51,620 nt of DNA, taken from contig BFEA01000174.1 in the NCBI GenBank assembly GCA_003427395.1, positions 1,204,335 to 1,255,954 of the forward strand. The letters run 5' to 3'. A model generated the notes under the pieces. The model did not search any database, had not been told where the DNA came from, and was given only the letters and a program-made list of their open reading frames with translations. Within the stretch, counting starts at the first letter, position 1. The number at the start of each line of letters is the position of its first letter. Positions 10,195 to 21,480 of the stretch are shown piece after piece. Position numbers and translations under genes: made by a program. The stretch is from Chara braunii (lineage: Eukaryota; Streptophyta; Charophyceae; Charales; Characeae).

Positions 10195-12310
10195 AGAGTA
10201 GTCGAGTCACCCCACGGGAGCACTTAGTCACCCCTCAAAGTTCATGCAATGGTCATGCAATCAAGTAGTTCATGCAATCTAGTGTAAGTGATCGGATAAC
10301 TCACCCGAGAGTATCCTTTAATTAGTCAAACAGGTAGTTAGAAGGCCTATGTTGAACCATCTCAACACTTGACCCAATATTCAGAGAACATTATAGATTC
10401 AGGTGTCAATACAAAATTAAAACTAGTAATAGGCGGTCTTCACGGAAGCCTCCTATTACTCCTTGATCAAAGCTCAGTCTTTCCCTGGAAATTGTAATAG
10501 GATGACCCTACGGGAGTCACCCTACTACTTAGAGTCACACGAGCTAGGATTATATTAGTGGACTCAGGCGCACACTTGATCCTCTTTTAGCTGGAGTATC
10601 TTATTTAACCCGTTAAGATAGGTTCAAGCAAGCAATAGGATGACCCCACGAAAGCCTCCCATGTCCCGCTTTAATGTTAATCAGGTGGATCGTTAGTACT
10701 TATTTATATCGTCCATTAGTCATGCCCGAACAAGTCGTAAGGTTACTCACCCGGGAGTATCGCTTTACTTGTTCAAACATAATCGCATCACTTCTTCCCT
10801 CCGTTAGTTGACCTCCAAATCCATTAAGTGTTAGGATAACCGACCCGGGAGCCAACCTACCACCAGTTCGATGCATAGGAGATAAAAAATCCAACTCTTA
10901 ATTGATTTGCCCTGACAGTTCAACTATCTTGCCTATGCGTTGTAAGTGAGCAAAAGGCATGTTGACTCCCGCGGGAAGTCGGACACATCGACCCAGACTC
11001 AGGAGTTCGTACACTCACCCGGGAGTACTCGAATACTTCCCTAGTCCGGTTCGATTAATGACAGGAGAGCTTCACGAAAGCCTCCTGCTACCTTTTGCTT
11101 TTGTTAGCTTTTGAAGACGAGTACCCTACGAGAGTACTGGATTAATTGACTTTCGTTAAGTTGAAGAAGTGTACCCCACGAGAGTACCGGATCAATGGTT
11201 TAATTGATCAATGGTTTAATTGGCTTGATCTATGGATTAATTGATCAAGCGTACCCCACGGGAGTACCGGGTCAATAGTTGTTGTTAACGATTGTAGGAG
11301 TGTACTTAACGGAAGTACCGATCAAATGGCTTTTGTTAAGTTTGAAAGAGTGTACTTCACGGAAGTACCGGATCAAATCAGCTTTCGTTAGACTGAAGGA
11401 ATGTACTTCACGGAAGTACCGGATCAATTGACTTTTGTTAAACTAAAGGATGTACTTCACGAAAGTACCAGTTGAACTGACTTTTGTCAACTTTGAAGAA
11501 GTGTACTTCACGGAAGTACCGAATCAAATGGCGGTTGTTAATGTAATCTGTTTGTTAATAGGGAAGATGCACGACACCTTCCTGCTACCAATGTCAGAGT
11601 CAACGAATCATGATACCAATCTGTTATTTTAGTTTATGCCATTAGTATCAAACGATGCCAATCCATTAGTCATACCAAAACAAGTAGCACTGTTACTCAC
11701 CCGGGAGTATCCCTTTTACTTCTCCAAGCACAATCAACTCATTTTTTCCTTGTTAGTTGTTCCCCAGATCAAACGAAGTATTAGGATAACCCTCCCGGGT
11801 GCCACATTAATACCAGTTCGATGTGTAGGAGATCAAAATCACTTTTAGGTTAGTCGGCCTTATCGTTCATTTATTCGTTTATGTGTTAAATTGGGCAAAA
11901 TATATTGTTGACTTACACGGAAGCCGCACAGATCGATCTAGACTTAGGAGTTCGCGTACTCACCCGGGAATACTTAATTCCCATCCCAAGTGTAGTCAGA
12001 TCAGTGATAGGAGAACCCCACGAGAGCCTCTCATTACCTCTGCTTTTGTTGGTTGTTTGAAAACGTGTACCCCACGGGAGTACCGGATTAGTCATGCTTT
12101 GATTAATCACTTGAAGACATGTACTCCACGGGAGTACCGGATTAGTCTTGGATTTAGCTGGTAAGTCAACAGAGAAGACGCACGACATCTTCTCGTCATC
12201 AATGCATGCATGTCAAAAGTCAACTAGTTAGGTGGACGACAGGGTAGTTCGCACGACGAGTACCCTTTTAGTCATTCCATTCAGGCAGCGTGACGACCCC
12301 AACCAAGGCC
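10195..12310. repeat. Hairpin-repeat array of block B (ACG-loop repeats)
   Basis: Imperfect hairpins recur through this stretch, with loops around CCCACGGGAG, CTTCACGGAAG or CCCGGGAG. The regular core has eight units starting at 11121, 11171, 11251, 11302, 11352, 11403, 11452 and 11503, so the spacing is about 50 bp except for one 80-bp step caused by a small TTTAATTGATCAATGG duplication. Further units are near 12069 and 12121. The best unit is GTACTTCACGGAAGTAC, a perfect 7-bp stem with ACG loop. The spacer often reads CGGATCAA then TTTTGTTAA. Confidence 0.85.
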
Positions 12311-12840
12311 TCCATCATACTGCCTTTGTTTTCTCAAGACCATGCAGCCTAGGTTCCTTCTCGGTTNTCTTCCTGGGTTCCTTTTCTTGACTTCAGACAG
12401 ATTCCCAATTCAGGCATATAATACTTTCACTTTTGATACTTTAGTCTTGAAGAAAAGATATAAACANTATATCGCATAATCACGCANGCAGTCCGATAGA
12501 AGGGTGTAACATGTACGGGTATACGGGAAAGGAATAGGTGACGTGTACCTTATGGTTCCCTGCCTCCAGAGTTCCTCCTGAACTTCGGTAGAGCTCCCGC
12601 AATCGCCCTGACCATGTCAAATCTATACAATGATTTTCTGACTTTTAAGCAAGATCAGGAACATCCTAGTGATCATACATCACTTAAACACGGATAGCTA
12701 AAGAGATAGGTTTTAGAGAGGATTAATCAACGATAAGAGTGGAGGAAGACGGAGGAGGTGTGCACCATCACGAACGTGATGATGTTTCTTCTTCTTCCTA
12801 ATGCCTCACAATCCTCGTCTGTTTAGTCTTCAGTCAAACA
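12310..12840. other. Unit-junction segment shared with 27695-28038
   Basis: From 12555 it carries TTCCCTGCCTCCAGAGTTC and AGAGCTCCCGCAATCGCC, also present at 27700-27760, and leads into an (AAT)n tract in both places. Three single Ns (12367, 12467, 12487) lie here. No gene is seen. Confidence 0.6.
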
Positions 12841-12870
12841 ATAATAATAAATCAATAAACACCAATACTG

Positions 12871-12926
<56 letters not shown>

Positions 12927-13027
12927 TAATAATAAATAATAATAATAATTATTATAATAAAATAATAATAATAATAATAATAATAAATAATAATAGTAAT
13001 AAATAATAATAATTATTATTATAATAA

Positions 13028-13071
<44 letters not shown>

Positions 13072-13088
13072 TAATAATAATAATAAAG
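12841..13088. repeat. (AAT)n microsatellite, about 250 bp
   Basis: Long AAT/ATAA array with several AATTATTAT switches that make short inverted segments. It is the longest trinucleotide tract in the window. Confidence 0.95.
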
Positions 13089-13736
13089 GTAGCATTTCCT
13101 CGCTTCCTTCCAGAAGGATCAATGAAAGGACCCTCTTCCTTTCATTTTCTCTTCTCCTCAGACATTTCCCTCACTCTTTCTCTCTTCACCTACCTCCTTT
13201 CTCACCTCTCACTCTTTCTTTTCCCTGCATAACCCCGCCTTCTCCTTACTTTGTCGTTTGGTTCTCACTATTCTCGGTTACTTTCATCCCCTTTTATACT
13301 TGTCTGGTCATAGGTCCGACCAAGTTCAAAGGGCCCCTATCTAAGTTGTCATAGGTATGTCCAAGGCAGATCCTAACTGAGTCATATGTCCCCAGTCTGA
13401 TGATCTACTTAGTCTTGTCANCAATGCCAATTGTATCAATGTACGTCCAGGCTTGAGCCTAGTACCGGCGAACCCAGTCAATATCAAGTANAAGTAAGGG
13501 AATAGTGAGCAAAACATGCATGCATTCTNTTGCCGATGATGCGGAGGTGTTGCTGCAGCNGCTCGTGCTACGGGGTCAGCAGGTTGCCCGTAAGCGCCGA
13601 TCAAATATTGTCATTTGTCTGNTGGCTCGGCGTCCAATGGTCAAGTCCGATTTCTTATCGGCCAATAATGCATTCATGGTGATCANGTGCTCTAATCAGN
13701 CGAAGATANTAGTGAGAGGCTTCGCGCATACAGAGC
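13089..13736. other. Non-coding stretch rich in ambiguous bases
   Basis: 13125-13240 is pyrimidine-rich. From 13360 the sequence looks less repetitive but contains eight Ns between 13421 and 13709. The short frames that cross it include unknown residues and show no family I recognise. Confidence 0.5.
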
Positions 13737-14240
13737 ACAAGCATGCGACAGAAAAATAAAGCACCGACAACGCATAGTTATAGCATAGACAAGGCACAAA
13801 CACAGACAAAGACATATCAGACAGANATTGCACCAGACAAGGCATCNTCTCAGCACGGGAAATAGAACACCGACTACACAGTCATAGTACAGGCCTAGCA
13901 CATAGGAATACCACAAACTCCATACAGGCTCATTACATAGTCATAGCACAACTCGTCAACCACAAACACAGATCACAGACATAGCTCAGATACAGACATA
14001 GCATAGACATGTTCTTAGCACAAACAGACGTAGCACAAAGGTGTAGCCACATCATAAATACTACAATTGCACAATCATAGCAAAATCTCAGAACACAGAT
14101 GCAGCACGCAGGCTTGGCACGGTCTCAGCACACAGATGAGGAACACAGACCCAGCTCAGACACAGTTCAAATGTAGAACACAGACATAGCCTACAGTCCT
14201 AGTACAAATGTAGTACCGTGATACACAGATACCGCACAGA
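13737..14240. repeat. Degenerate CACAGACATAGCA-type repeat
   Basis: Short words such as CACAGACATAGCA, GCACAATCATAGCA and AACACAGAC recur every 12-25 bp without strict period. The similar tract in block C (28440-29040) shows the complementary words (TGTGTCTGTCACAG) on the same strand. Confidence 0.6.
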
Positions 14241-14539
14241 CGCAGTATAATGGCGAACCGACATGGCAGAGTTATGCTTTCCCTGACTGTATAGCGAACT
14301 ATGGCAACACACACACAGTCATACGGATGCTCCCCCACAGATGTATTGGTGAAAGCTCGACGAAACTGTCTTACGCTGTCCTTCTTTTCTGTTCAGACCG
14401 CCCATCGCTTCTATTGATCGAATGGTCTGGTGAGGTGTCTGGATCTCGGCGGTTTGTCGTTGTCTGTCTGTCTGATGGTCTGTCCCTTTTCTCTTTCCTC
14501 TTCTCTCATTCTTCCCCTCGCTCTGTCTCTCTCTTTACA

Positions 14540-14875
14540 GCAAAGAAAAATGAGCAATAGCGGGATGATAATATTCAGACTACACGTTCACATTGAAACC
14601 CAGATCGTACCACAATGTCCAGAAAGTAGCGATGCACCAATATAACACCAATAGAGAATCGTAACACTGAAAACTCAAGGTCATTGAGAGTTTGCTCTCG
14701 CCACTACCATCATATGTATTCTAGGCTCTTCTCCGTACGTGGCACTTGGTGCCCAACCTATTCCCTACACAACTAACATCAGCCTTCTAATTAACAGTGC
14801 AACTGTCGACGTCAGCAGCCGACGAAGTACATGAAGACGTCGACCAATGCAGGCCATCGCCAATACCAGGTTGCC
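14540..14875 (+). repeat. Sub-repeat R, partial copy
   Basis: Matches 31450-31810. Contains the hairpin GGCAC-TTG-GTGCC (14741-14753), the base-changed equivalent of GGCGC-TCG-GCGCC in other copies. The donor-like site is damaged here (CCAGGTTGCC). The interval 14241-14539 and the T/G-rich filler to 15417 show no gene. Confidence 0.6.
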
Positions 14876-15779
14876 CTCACATCATCATCATCACCATCCT
14901 TCTCTCTCCCTTTCCCTCTCACATACGTTCATGCGGCAATTTTTTGCCATATTAATTCCTCAGACTTACCGTCATCGGTGTTTCTGCCCGTGTTTCCGCC
15001 TGTGTCTATGATTGCATGTCTGACTGGGTCCATGTCAGTGCATCCGTTGTTTTGTCCGCTAGTCGGTCTCTGTTTCTGCCTCGGTTACTTAGTTCTTCTG
15101 CATCTGCACCTGTCTTTTGTAGTTCATCTACCTATTTGTGCTTATCTGTTATGCCTGAGAGTCTCTATTTGTCTGAACCGGCCTCCATCTATTCGCGGTA
15201 GCTAATGTAGATCCAGGGCTCGACCCCTAGTCCCCTACCTTAGCTATGTACAGTATCTGTATCGTCCCTTAGAGTTGAAACTGTGACCTGTATATTTGTA
15301 ACAATTGGTAGGTTGTCATAGGGTCTATAGGTAGCAGGGGTTCAATCTGTAGACCTGTCGAGCAGGAGCCTCAGTCAGGTCCAAAGTCTTAGTCGTAGCT
15401 TTCTCGAAGGGTCAACGTCGTAGCCGCTACATTATTGAGAGGCCAGGCTACGGCCTTTCGAAGTTGCCCATGTTTTAGGTTGAGGCAAGTGGGCTAGTGG
15501 TGGAGCTTACTCGTGTTGAGCCAACAGTCCTAGCCCTTAGTCAGTCCTGGTCCAGTCAAGCAACTATCGCATGGGACTGTGTGCACTAAGGGCATAGGAA
15601 AGGGTCAAACCAATGAGTTGCAAAACTGTAAATCAAGCAGCAGCGTGTGCGTGCGGGTATACTGAGCGTTGTGTGCTTGGGATATCCAGGGTGAACCTGT
15701 ATGGATGAACAGAGAGTCGTATGGGTGTTCAATCGCCACAGTCATCGGAAGTTAACTCGTATCCGGGTTGCCATATCTC

Positions 15780-15886
15780 TGAGTTTTGAGTGGGCGCGTG
15801 TGTCACCAGTTTGGTGCNCTACTGTTTGCATGCATGTAAAGTGTGAATGAAGGCGAGTCTGATTGTAAAATAATAAAAGAATAAAA

Positions 15887-15936
<50 letters not shown>

Positions 15937-16333
15937 TATATATCAATCAATCAATAAGAATAGTAATAAACGAAACAATAAAATTATTTCAAATAAAAAT
16001 GCAGTGAAAATAAGTGATAGCGTATTTCAGAAATCAAACAGCATCATGCATTTGAGACCAGATATTCGTAACCTCGAACCAATCGCAGATTGGCATCATG
16101 AGTTTCATCAAATAAGAACACACCGAGTGTTCATAATTGACGATGCTGAAATAGTCCCATCATCATCATCAACGAAAATCGAGAGTTGATATCCTATCTG
16201 GCGCTCGGCGCCCGGACTACATGAGACAAATCCTATCTAGCCTATACTACGAAGCCGAAAGATGACGTCAGCAGTATTCCCGAAGTACGAGCATATGGCG
16301 ACCAATCTCGCACGCTTCCAGCACCAAGTATGT
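15780..16333 (+). repeat. Sub-repeat R, block B copy
   Basis: Close match to 983-1568. Includes (AAT)n at 15886-15946, the GGCGC-TCG-GCGCC hairpin (16200-16212) and GTATGT (16328-16333). Confidence 0.8.
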
Positions 16334-16437
16334 CTCGCACTACACTCTGAACCTCGTTCCCAACTAACAAATGCCACATGCACCCAAAGACCACTATTCA
16401 CCCCCTGCAGCATAGCGCAGGGCGGCTCCGTTTGATG

Positions 16438-16480
<43 letters not shown>

Positions 16481-16660
16481 AATGGATATATATATATGAG
16501 TCAGTGAAACTCCGACGAAACAATTTGTCACAACCCTCCGTTTGATGTCCTCTTCTCTCTTTCTGCCTACGGTTTACCGGGCAGTTCTGTTTGTAAATAT
16601 ATATATATATATATATTCCTATCACACGAGGTAGGTTCTACACACACATACATACACACA
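16438..16660. repeat. TA, TG and CA dinucleotide tracts
   Basis: (TA)n at 16438-16462 runs into (TG)n at 16462-16480, with a further (TA)n near 16597-16615 and a CA tract at 16638-16660. The first TA tract is the empty site of the insertion seen in block A. Confidence 0.85.
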
Positions 16661-16984
16661 CAAGTAATGTACACGTTCGTAGTTTAGAGGTAGATTCGTT
16701 TGCTTTTGCTCATCCAATTATTGTGAGTATGATAGTGCATCTTTCCGTATTTTAGTGGTAGATTCATTTATTTATTTATTTATTACCATCTTATCAATAA
16801 AAATAACTAGAGGTAATCGCGAGAAAGGAAACTTACCTCCTTTCCCTCTCGCTCCATAGCACGATGCAGCATACCGAGGTGACAGCACGAGGGCACGACT
16901 GGCACACGTGTGCCTTCCAACAGATCGGGCGGATAGCGGATCTGCGGTCACGACGTCGCCGACATCGACTACACGACATAGGTG

Positions 16985-18360
16985 ACTCGTTTTTCTCCTC
17001 TCCTTCCCTTCTTCCCTCCTTCTTCTCCTTCTTCTTCTCCTTCTTCTTTTTTTTTTTTTTTTTCTTCTTCTTCTTCTTCTTCTTGCGCCTCCTTCGTCCG
17101 CACGATCATCTTTCCTCCGCTCGTCTCACCTCCTCCCGCTAGTATGCACCTTTTGTCTGCGCACATTCTCTCCCGAGTCTCGCTACCTCCGCACGCGTCA
17201 TCTTCGTTATCCACCGCGCGCGATCCTTCCGCTGCTCCCTGCGCCTGCTCTTCTTTTCTTTCTCCCCCTTCTCCTCTTCTTTCTCCTCCTCCTCCTTTTT
17301 TTTTTCCTTCTTTTTGCGCTCTCTCTCACGTGGGTGTACGTCGTCCTATTCGCTATATACAGTCTCAAAATACCAGACTGCCTTATCGAGATTCCACCAT
17401 CTCTTTATGGTAAGGTCTCTCCCCCTTTCCCTCACACATGCATATGCACTCCTACACACTCACACGTACACACACAAACACATGCGAGCACTAGCGTATA
17501 TACCCAGGTTTTAGCGGTAGATTCACTCGTAGCACTACCGTATATACCCGGGTCTTAGCGGTAGATTCACTCGTAGCACTACCGTATATACCCGGGTTTT
17601 AGCGGTAGATTCATTCGTTGTTCGCTCATCTTATTGATGGAAGTATCACAGACTTAGTCGTGAGATAGGAGTCTTACTTGTTCGTACTCTCTTTGACGTC
17701 GTCGTCGTCTATGTCATGTGCTTGATGCTTCTCAATTCCTCATGATCTGCAACATCCCAAGATCACGGCGCGCGGGGTATAACAAGTACAGGCGCGCATT
17801 CCAGCCTCATGATGCCATCCACGGGTGCATTACGCATCCCGCAAGTCTCCTCTTCGCATACGGTAAGAAGCGGACGCCTAGATAGGTGAATACCCCTCTC
17901 CTTTCCGTTCTTCTTCCTCTTCTCCTTCTTCTTCTCCTTCTTCTTCTCCTTCTCCTTCTTCGCTCCCGCGCACAACATCCTTCTGTGCGGCCAACTTCTT
18001 CCCTTCACGCGACCACATTCTTCTTGTTTCTCCCCCACACGCTATCTCGCCTTCTACCTCACGCGCTCCTCGTCTTCTCCCTCGCACACTCCTCGTCTTC
18101 TCCCTCGCACACTCCACATCTTCTCCCTCGCACGCTCTATGTCTTCTCTCTTCTTCCTCCTCTTCTTCTTCTTCTTCTTCTTCTTCTTCTTTTTTTTCTC
18201 ATTCTTATGCCCCTTTCGTCCACGCGACCAGTTCTTCCCTTTTCCGTGTTCCACCTCCGCCCCCGTTTCTTTTGCGCACTTCTTCCTCGCTCGCGATGTT
18301 CCGCTCCCTCTTCTTGCGGGGATCTGTTCCATCGCATCACCTTTCCCAGCTTCGTGGTAA
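16985..18360. repeat. Long pyrimidine-rich region with TTC/CTT tracts
   Basis: The plus strand is strongly pyrimidine-biased, with (CTT)n and CTCCTT tracts at 17025-17090, 17910-17960 and 18155-18195. Long frames on either strand here are Ser/Leu-rich or Lys/Glu-rich low-complexity artefacts. Block C has the shorter counterpart at 33340-34000. Confidence 0.75.
17488..17619. repeat. 44-bp tandem repeat, three copies
   Basis: Units start at 17488, 17532 and 17576 and carry ACCGTATATACCCGGGT and TTAGCGGTAGATTCAYTCG. The GGTAGATTC word also recurs singly near 2790, 2863, 16688, 16760 and 33140. Confidence 0.9.
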
Positions 18361-18654
18361 CCAGCTTCGTCAGGCTTTGCGATTGTGCCTTGCGACGCCC
18401 TGGGAGGACCGACGATCTCTTGGCTACGGGTTAGTCGAGTGGTCATAGCTCGAACAAATCTACCCTCAATAGCAGTTTAGATTCGTTCGAGTAAACTTTG
18501 TGAATTTTGCCTCGTAAATGAGAGAAGACAAAATTAAAGAAAGAAAATAAAATAGAATAAAAGGAAGAAATATATATATATATAAAAAAGGAAATGAAAC
18601 TGAATCTAACTACCAATTTTTCTCATGGAGCCAACTGTCGAATCAAGGGCCTAA

Positions 18655-18705
18655 CTTCTAACTAACCTCGATACAGAGGTCACGGGTTCAAGTCCCGGCC
18701 GCATG
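18655..18705 (+). other. tRNA-like anticodon/T-arm fragment
   Basis: ACCTC-GATACA-GAGGT forms a 5-bp arm with a 6-nt loop. It is followed by ACGGGTTCAAGTCCCGG, a box-B-like T-arm with a TTCAAGT loop. Block C keeps the T-arm (about 34521-34537, stem CGGG/CCTG). No proper D-arm lies upstream. Two GAGCTAGCTC/GAGTTAGCTC palindromes follow (18746-18820), the second resembling a minus-strand box A. A functional tRNA is unlikely. Confidence 0.4.
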
Positions 18706-19699
18706 AGCTCGGACGAAAATGTTTTGAAGCTCCTTCACAAAAATGAGCTAGCTCAGGGGTTTAGTGGATTTGTTGCCTGCACCTTTGGCTTGGTAGTCCC
18801 GCACCTAAACCTACTGAGTTAGCTCCCACTTCGAATAGAAAGGGAGCAACTCAGTACATAAACAGTTTCGGGGCTCAGTCCGACCAGTGGCTTGAGCCCG
18901 TTTTTCCTAAGTCTGTGTGTGCGCACGCTCGCCGGTCTGAGTATCTGTTTGAGTGTTTGTCGACTTGAGCGTGTGTGTGACCTGCAAGGGCACTTGGTTG
19001 AGTGGACGACCTGAAGGACCGGTACTTACCCGCGGCCGTGACATTGAGGGTCGCGGCAGGGAAAACACTCGAGTGGCGGGGAAAGAGGCCCGAGGGGCCG
19101 CGACACTTCAGAGCAGCGAAAAATACTCAAGTAGCGGGTAGGCCGGTATTACACCTAGTAGAGGTAGATGTGCCCGACACTTGAGGCCGCGCAAAGGAAG
19201 ACAACGGTTGGCATTTTTTGAGGCCCAACATCAGCTGTCGCCGCTGGATGTGGTATTGACACATTTCTATTGGCTGCCCTGGCCGCACGACCGGGGCTTA
19301 TATTATTATTTTTAGTCCACTTTCGAGCTTACAGCGGCGCGATGAACAGATTTTCCCGTACCGGTCGGTCCGATGCTTCTGAACCAGATCTAATTCGTTT
19401 TTCCCTTTCCGCCTATACTTCTGACTGAGTCAAATCACGGTCGAAGAATCTCGTACGACATTTTCTCGTTCTCTTCCAATCCTTCGACCCTTGAGGTCGA
19501 AGACTTTTAATTTTTTTTTTACTAACCCCCACCTGTTATCATACACATCGTATCACTGGGCATGGCCACCGAGAAACTTCGGCCTCAATGGTCGAGGATT
19601 TCGCTCCACAGCGTCCGACCGAAAATTCCTCACTTTTCACTCCTGACTGTCCCCAGTATATAGCGACCTATGCAGGTACTGTATCGAATACAAAATCAT

Positions 19700-19734
19700 G
19701 AGCAAATACCCTTGTAAGGGTGTTTGCTCCGACA
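19700..19734. repeat. Conserved terminal hairpin of block B
   Basis: Same GAGCAAATACCCTT stem as at 3782, ending GCTCCGACA. The DNA to its right is shortened compared with units 1 and 3. Confidence 0.7.
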
Positions 19735-21239
19735 CCGTCGCTGAAGAACTATATGCAAATAAAAAATGTTTTCTGACAAGCAAATCGTCAAATCCAAATC
19801 CTATAATGAAATGTGGTTCAGGATGGACGTCGTCACTTCACTTTTCATGACTACTGCCGGGATTTTAACCCGGGTCTCCCACATAATAAAATAACTGAAT
19901 GACTTGAAGTGGGGGTACTTGATCAGTACTACATTATATGAAATAGTTAAGTATGACAACGCGTCTTTCCTTTCCCCACACCCTTAGACTTTTGACCCAG
20001 GTATTCGTTGGTTGTTTTCAGGGTTGGTGTTCGCGTACGAACTCATCCCGTCAAACGCGGGTCCTAACCGAGACCTTGGGTGTTCAACTCTTGATATCAA
20101 AATCCAAAGATGCCTGTCGTCCTGCCCGAAGCCTAATACAAAAGGACAACGGTCTCCATCATGACCCACCACAGTCCTGCTGATCAGGTCGGAGCCGCGA
20201 CCCACCGCGTTGTTGGTTATCGGTGGTTACCCTCGTTGGTTGCGCAACGATGGGATATTCATCATATCTTTAAAATTATAGATTTTAAGACCAATCTCGA
20301 CCGCTTCGACATCCACCTGAATAGATCCTTTCATTGGGGTGGCCACCCCTCTAGTTTCTCTTCGAAGCCATAGTCGAAGGGTCTGCTCCCTGGTTATGCT
20401 AGGTCAGCAGCCCACGCTGGGAGTTACGTCCCAACGATGTCAATTTTCCATCATAGGCTTGGTAATTTATGCCATCTAGTTAACCCTTGGGGTGGATGAA
20501 CGATGGTTTTTTTTTATAAATAAACCAAATAAAAGAGATTTTCAATAAATTGAGCAATCGTCAGACTATCACTCAGGGTTGTGTCCTCCAAGTCTTTGAT
20601 CATAGCTCGGTGAGGCACGCACTTCGGGGTCATTTTTATTATATATATATATATATAAAACCATTACTTTTAAATGAAATAAATATTTGTTGACTCTTTG
20701 CTTGTCTGAAACCACCAAAACAAACACTCATTCAAATAAATGATTGCAAACGTTTTAACTCATTGAAAAGAGTTTGTCAATGTCGTAGCATGGTTTCTCA
20801 AACGTATAATCAAACCTTCCAACATCTTGGTCATACAACCTTTTACTGACTTTCACACAAAGCATTGATCCGCCCGTTCCTCTATCACCATCTCTAGGCC
20901 TCAGATGAGTCCAATAGTGATAGACAAAGGGAGATACTGACTTACAAAAGACTCAATCATAGACAAGGATTCACTCACAACGTGAAAGTGTTCATGGTCA
21001 CCAACTCATCCCCTTTGGATACATATATAAATATAAGTATGTTATAATGAGTCAGACTTGCGACTCATCTCTCTTATCCTCATAGTTATCCTCAAATATT
21101 CATGCATTTCCGTATACCATCATCTATTCTAAAACTTTATTCTATCAAGGCTCAAAAAGAAGAAACTTATCCCCTTTTCAGACTGCACTCTACTCACCCA
21201 TGTTCTCTCTTACCCAACAATTACCTCAATTTATCTAGA

Positions 21240-21480
21240 AGTCCATACATCTACTTGTCTTTAATTTAAGAAAAGATGGTCAGTCCCAATATCCTATCGA
21301 GCTCTACTCTGCCACCCTCGGATCATATGTCAACTGATGGTCATCAATCTTCCTCGTATGTGAAACTTAGTCATTCCCAACTCAATGTACCTTGCTAGTA
21401 CCTTACAATCATCCCTGAAGTGCTCTTCTTTTTGTGCCAAAGAAGCATCCATTTCTGGCCTTATTACTTCTGGCCTTCTT
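21240..21480 (-). pseudogene. Remnant of the late gag-like ORF, zinc-knuckle end
   Basis: Minus-strand translation, with one frameshift inside the knuckle, gives GCFF then CTKEEHFRDDCKVLARYIE, equivalent to YFFCTQEGHLRDDC in unit 3. The first knuckle position is Cys here but Tyr in unit 3. Several stops follow. It shows that the late gag-like ORF was part of the ancestral unit and was not acquired by unit 3 alone. Confidence 0.55.

Larger units (their letters stand above)
8666..19734. repeat. Block B: 11.1-kb long repeat, candidate giant LTR
   Basis: Starts TGTCGCGCGC and ends CTCCGACA on the plus strand, giving TGTCG/CGACA inverted ends. It lies between the primer site of unit 1 and the 3' region of unit 2, and is collinear with block C. 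Contents in order: LTR-like segment (8666-9740), hairpin arrays (10195-12310), (AAT)n (12841-13088), CA-rich tract (13737-14240), partial sub-repeat R (14540-14875), T/G-rich filler, sub-repeat R (15780-16333), TA/TG/CA tracts, pyrimidine tracts and the terminal hairpin. No protein gene is recognisable. A weakness of the LTR reading is that the sequence next to the right end is not a clean polypurine tract. Confidence 0.5.

Noticed and set aside
11121-11520. CRISPR-like array
   Set aside because: Regular 50-bp spacing, but the spacers are nearly identical, repeats are hairpin cores inside a minisatellite, no cas genes are present and the DNA is eukaryotic.
13505-13759. Plus-strand frame MSKTCMHS... 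as a possible host gene
   Set aside because: Contains several ambiguous bases, no recognisable domain and no counterpart in the collinear block C.
16982-18434. Ser/Leu-rich plus-strand and Lys/Glu-rich minus-strand frames
   Set aside because: They arise from CTT/CCT tracts; no conserved segment between blocks at protein level.
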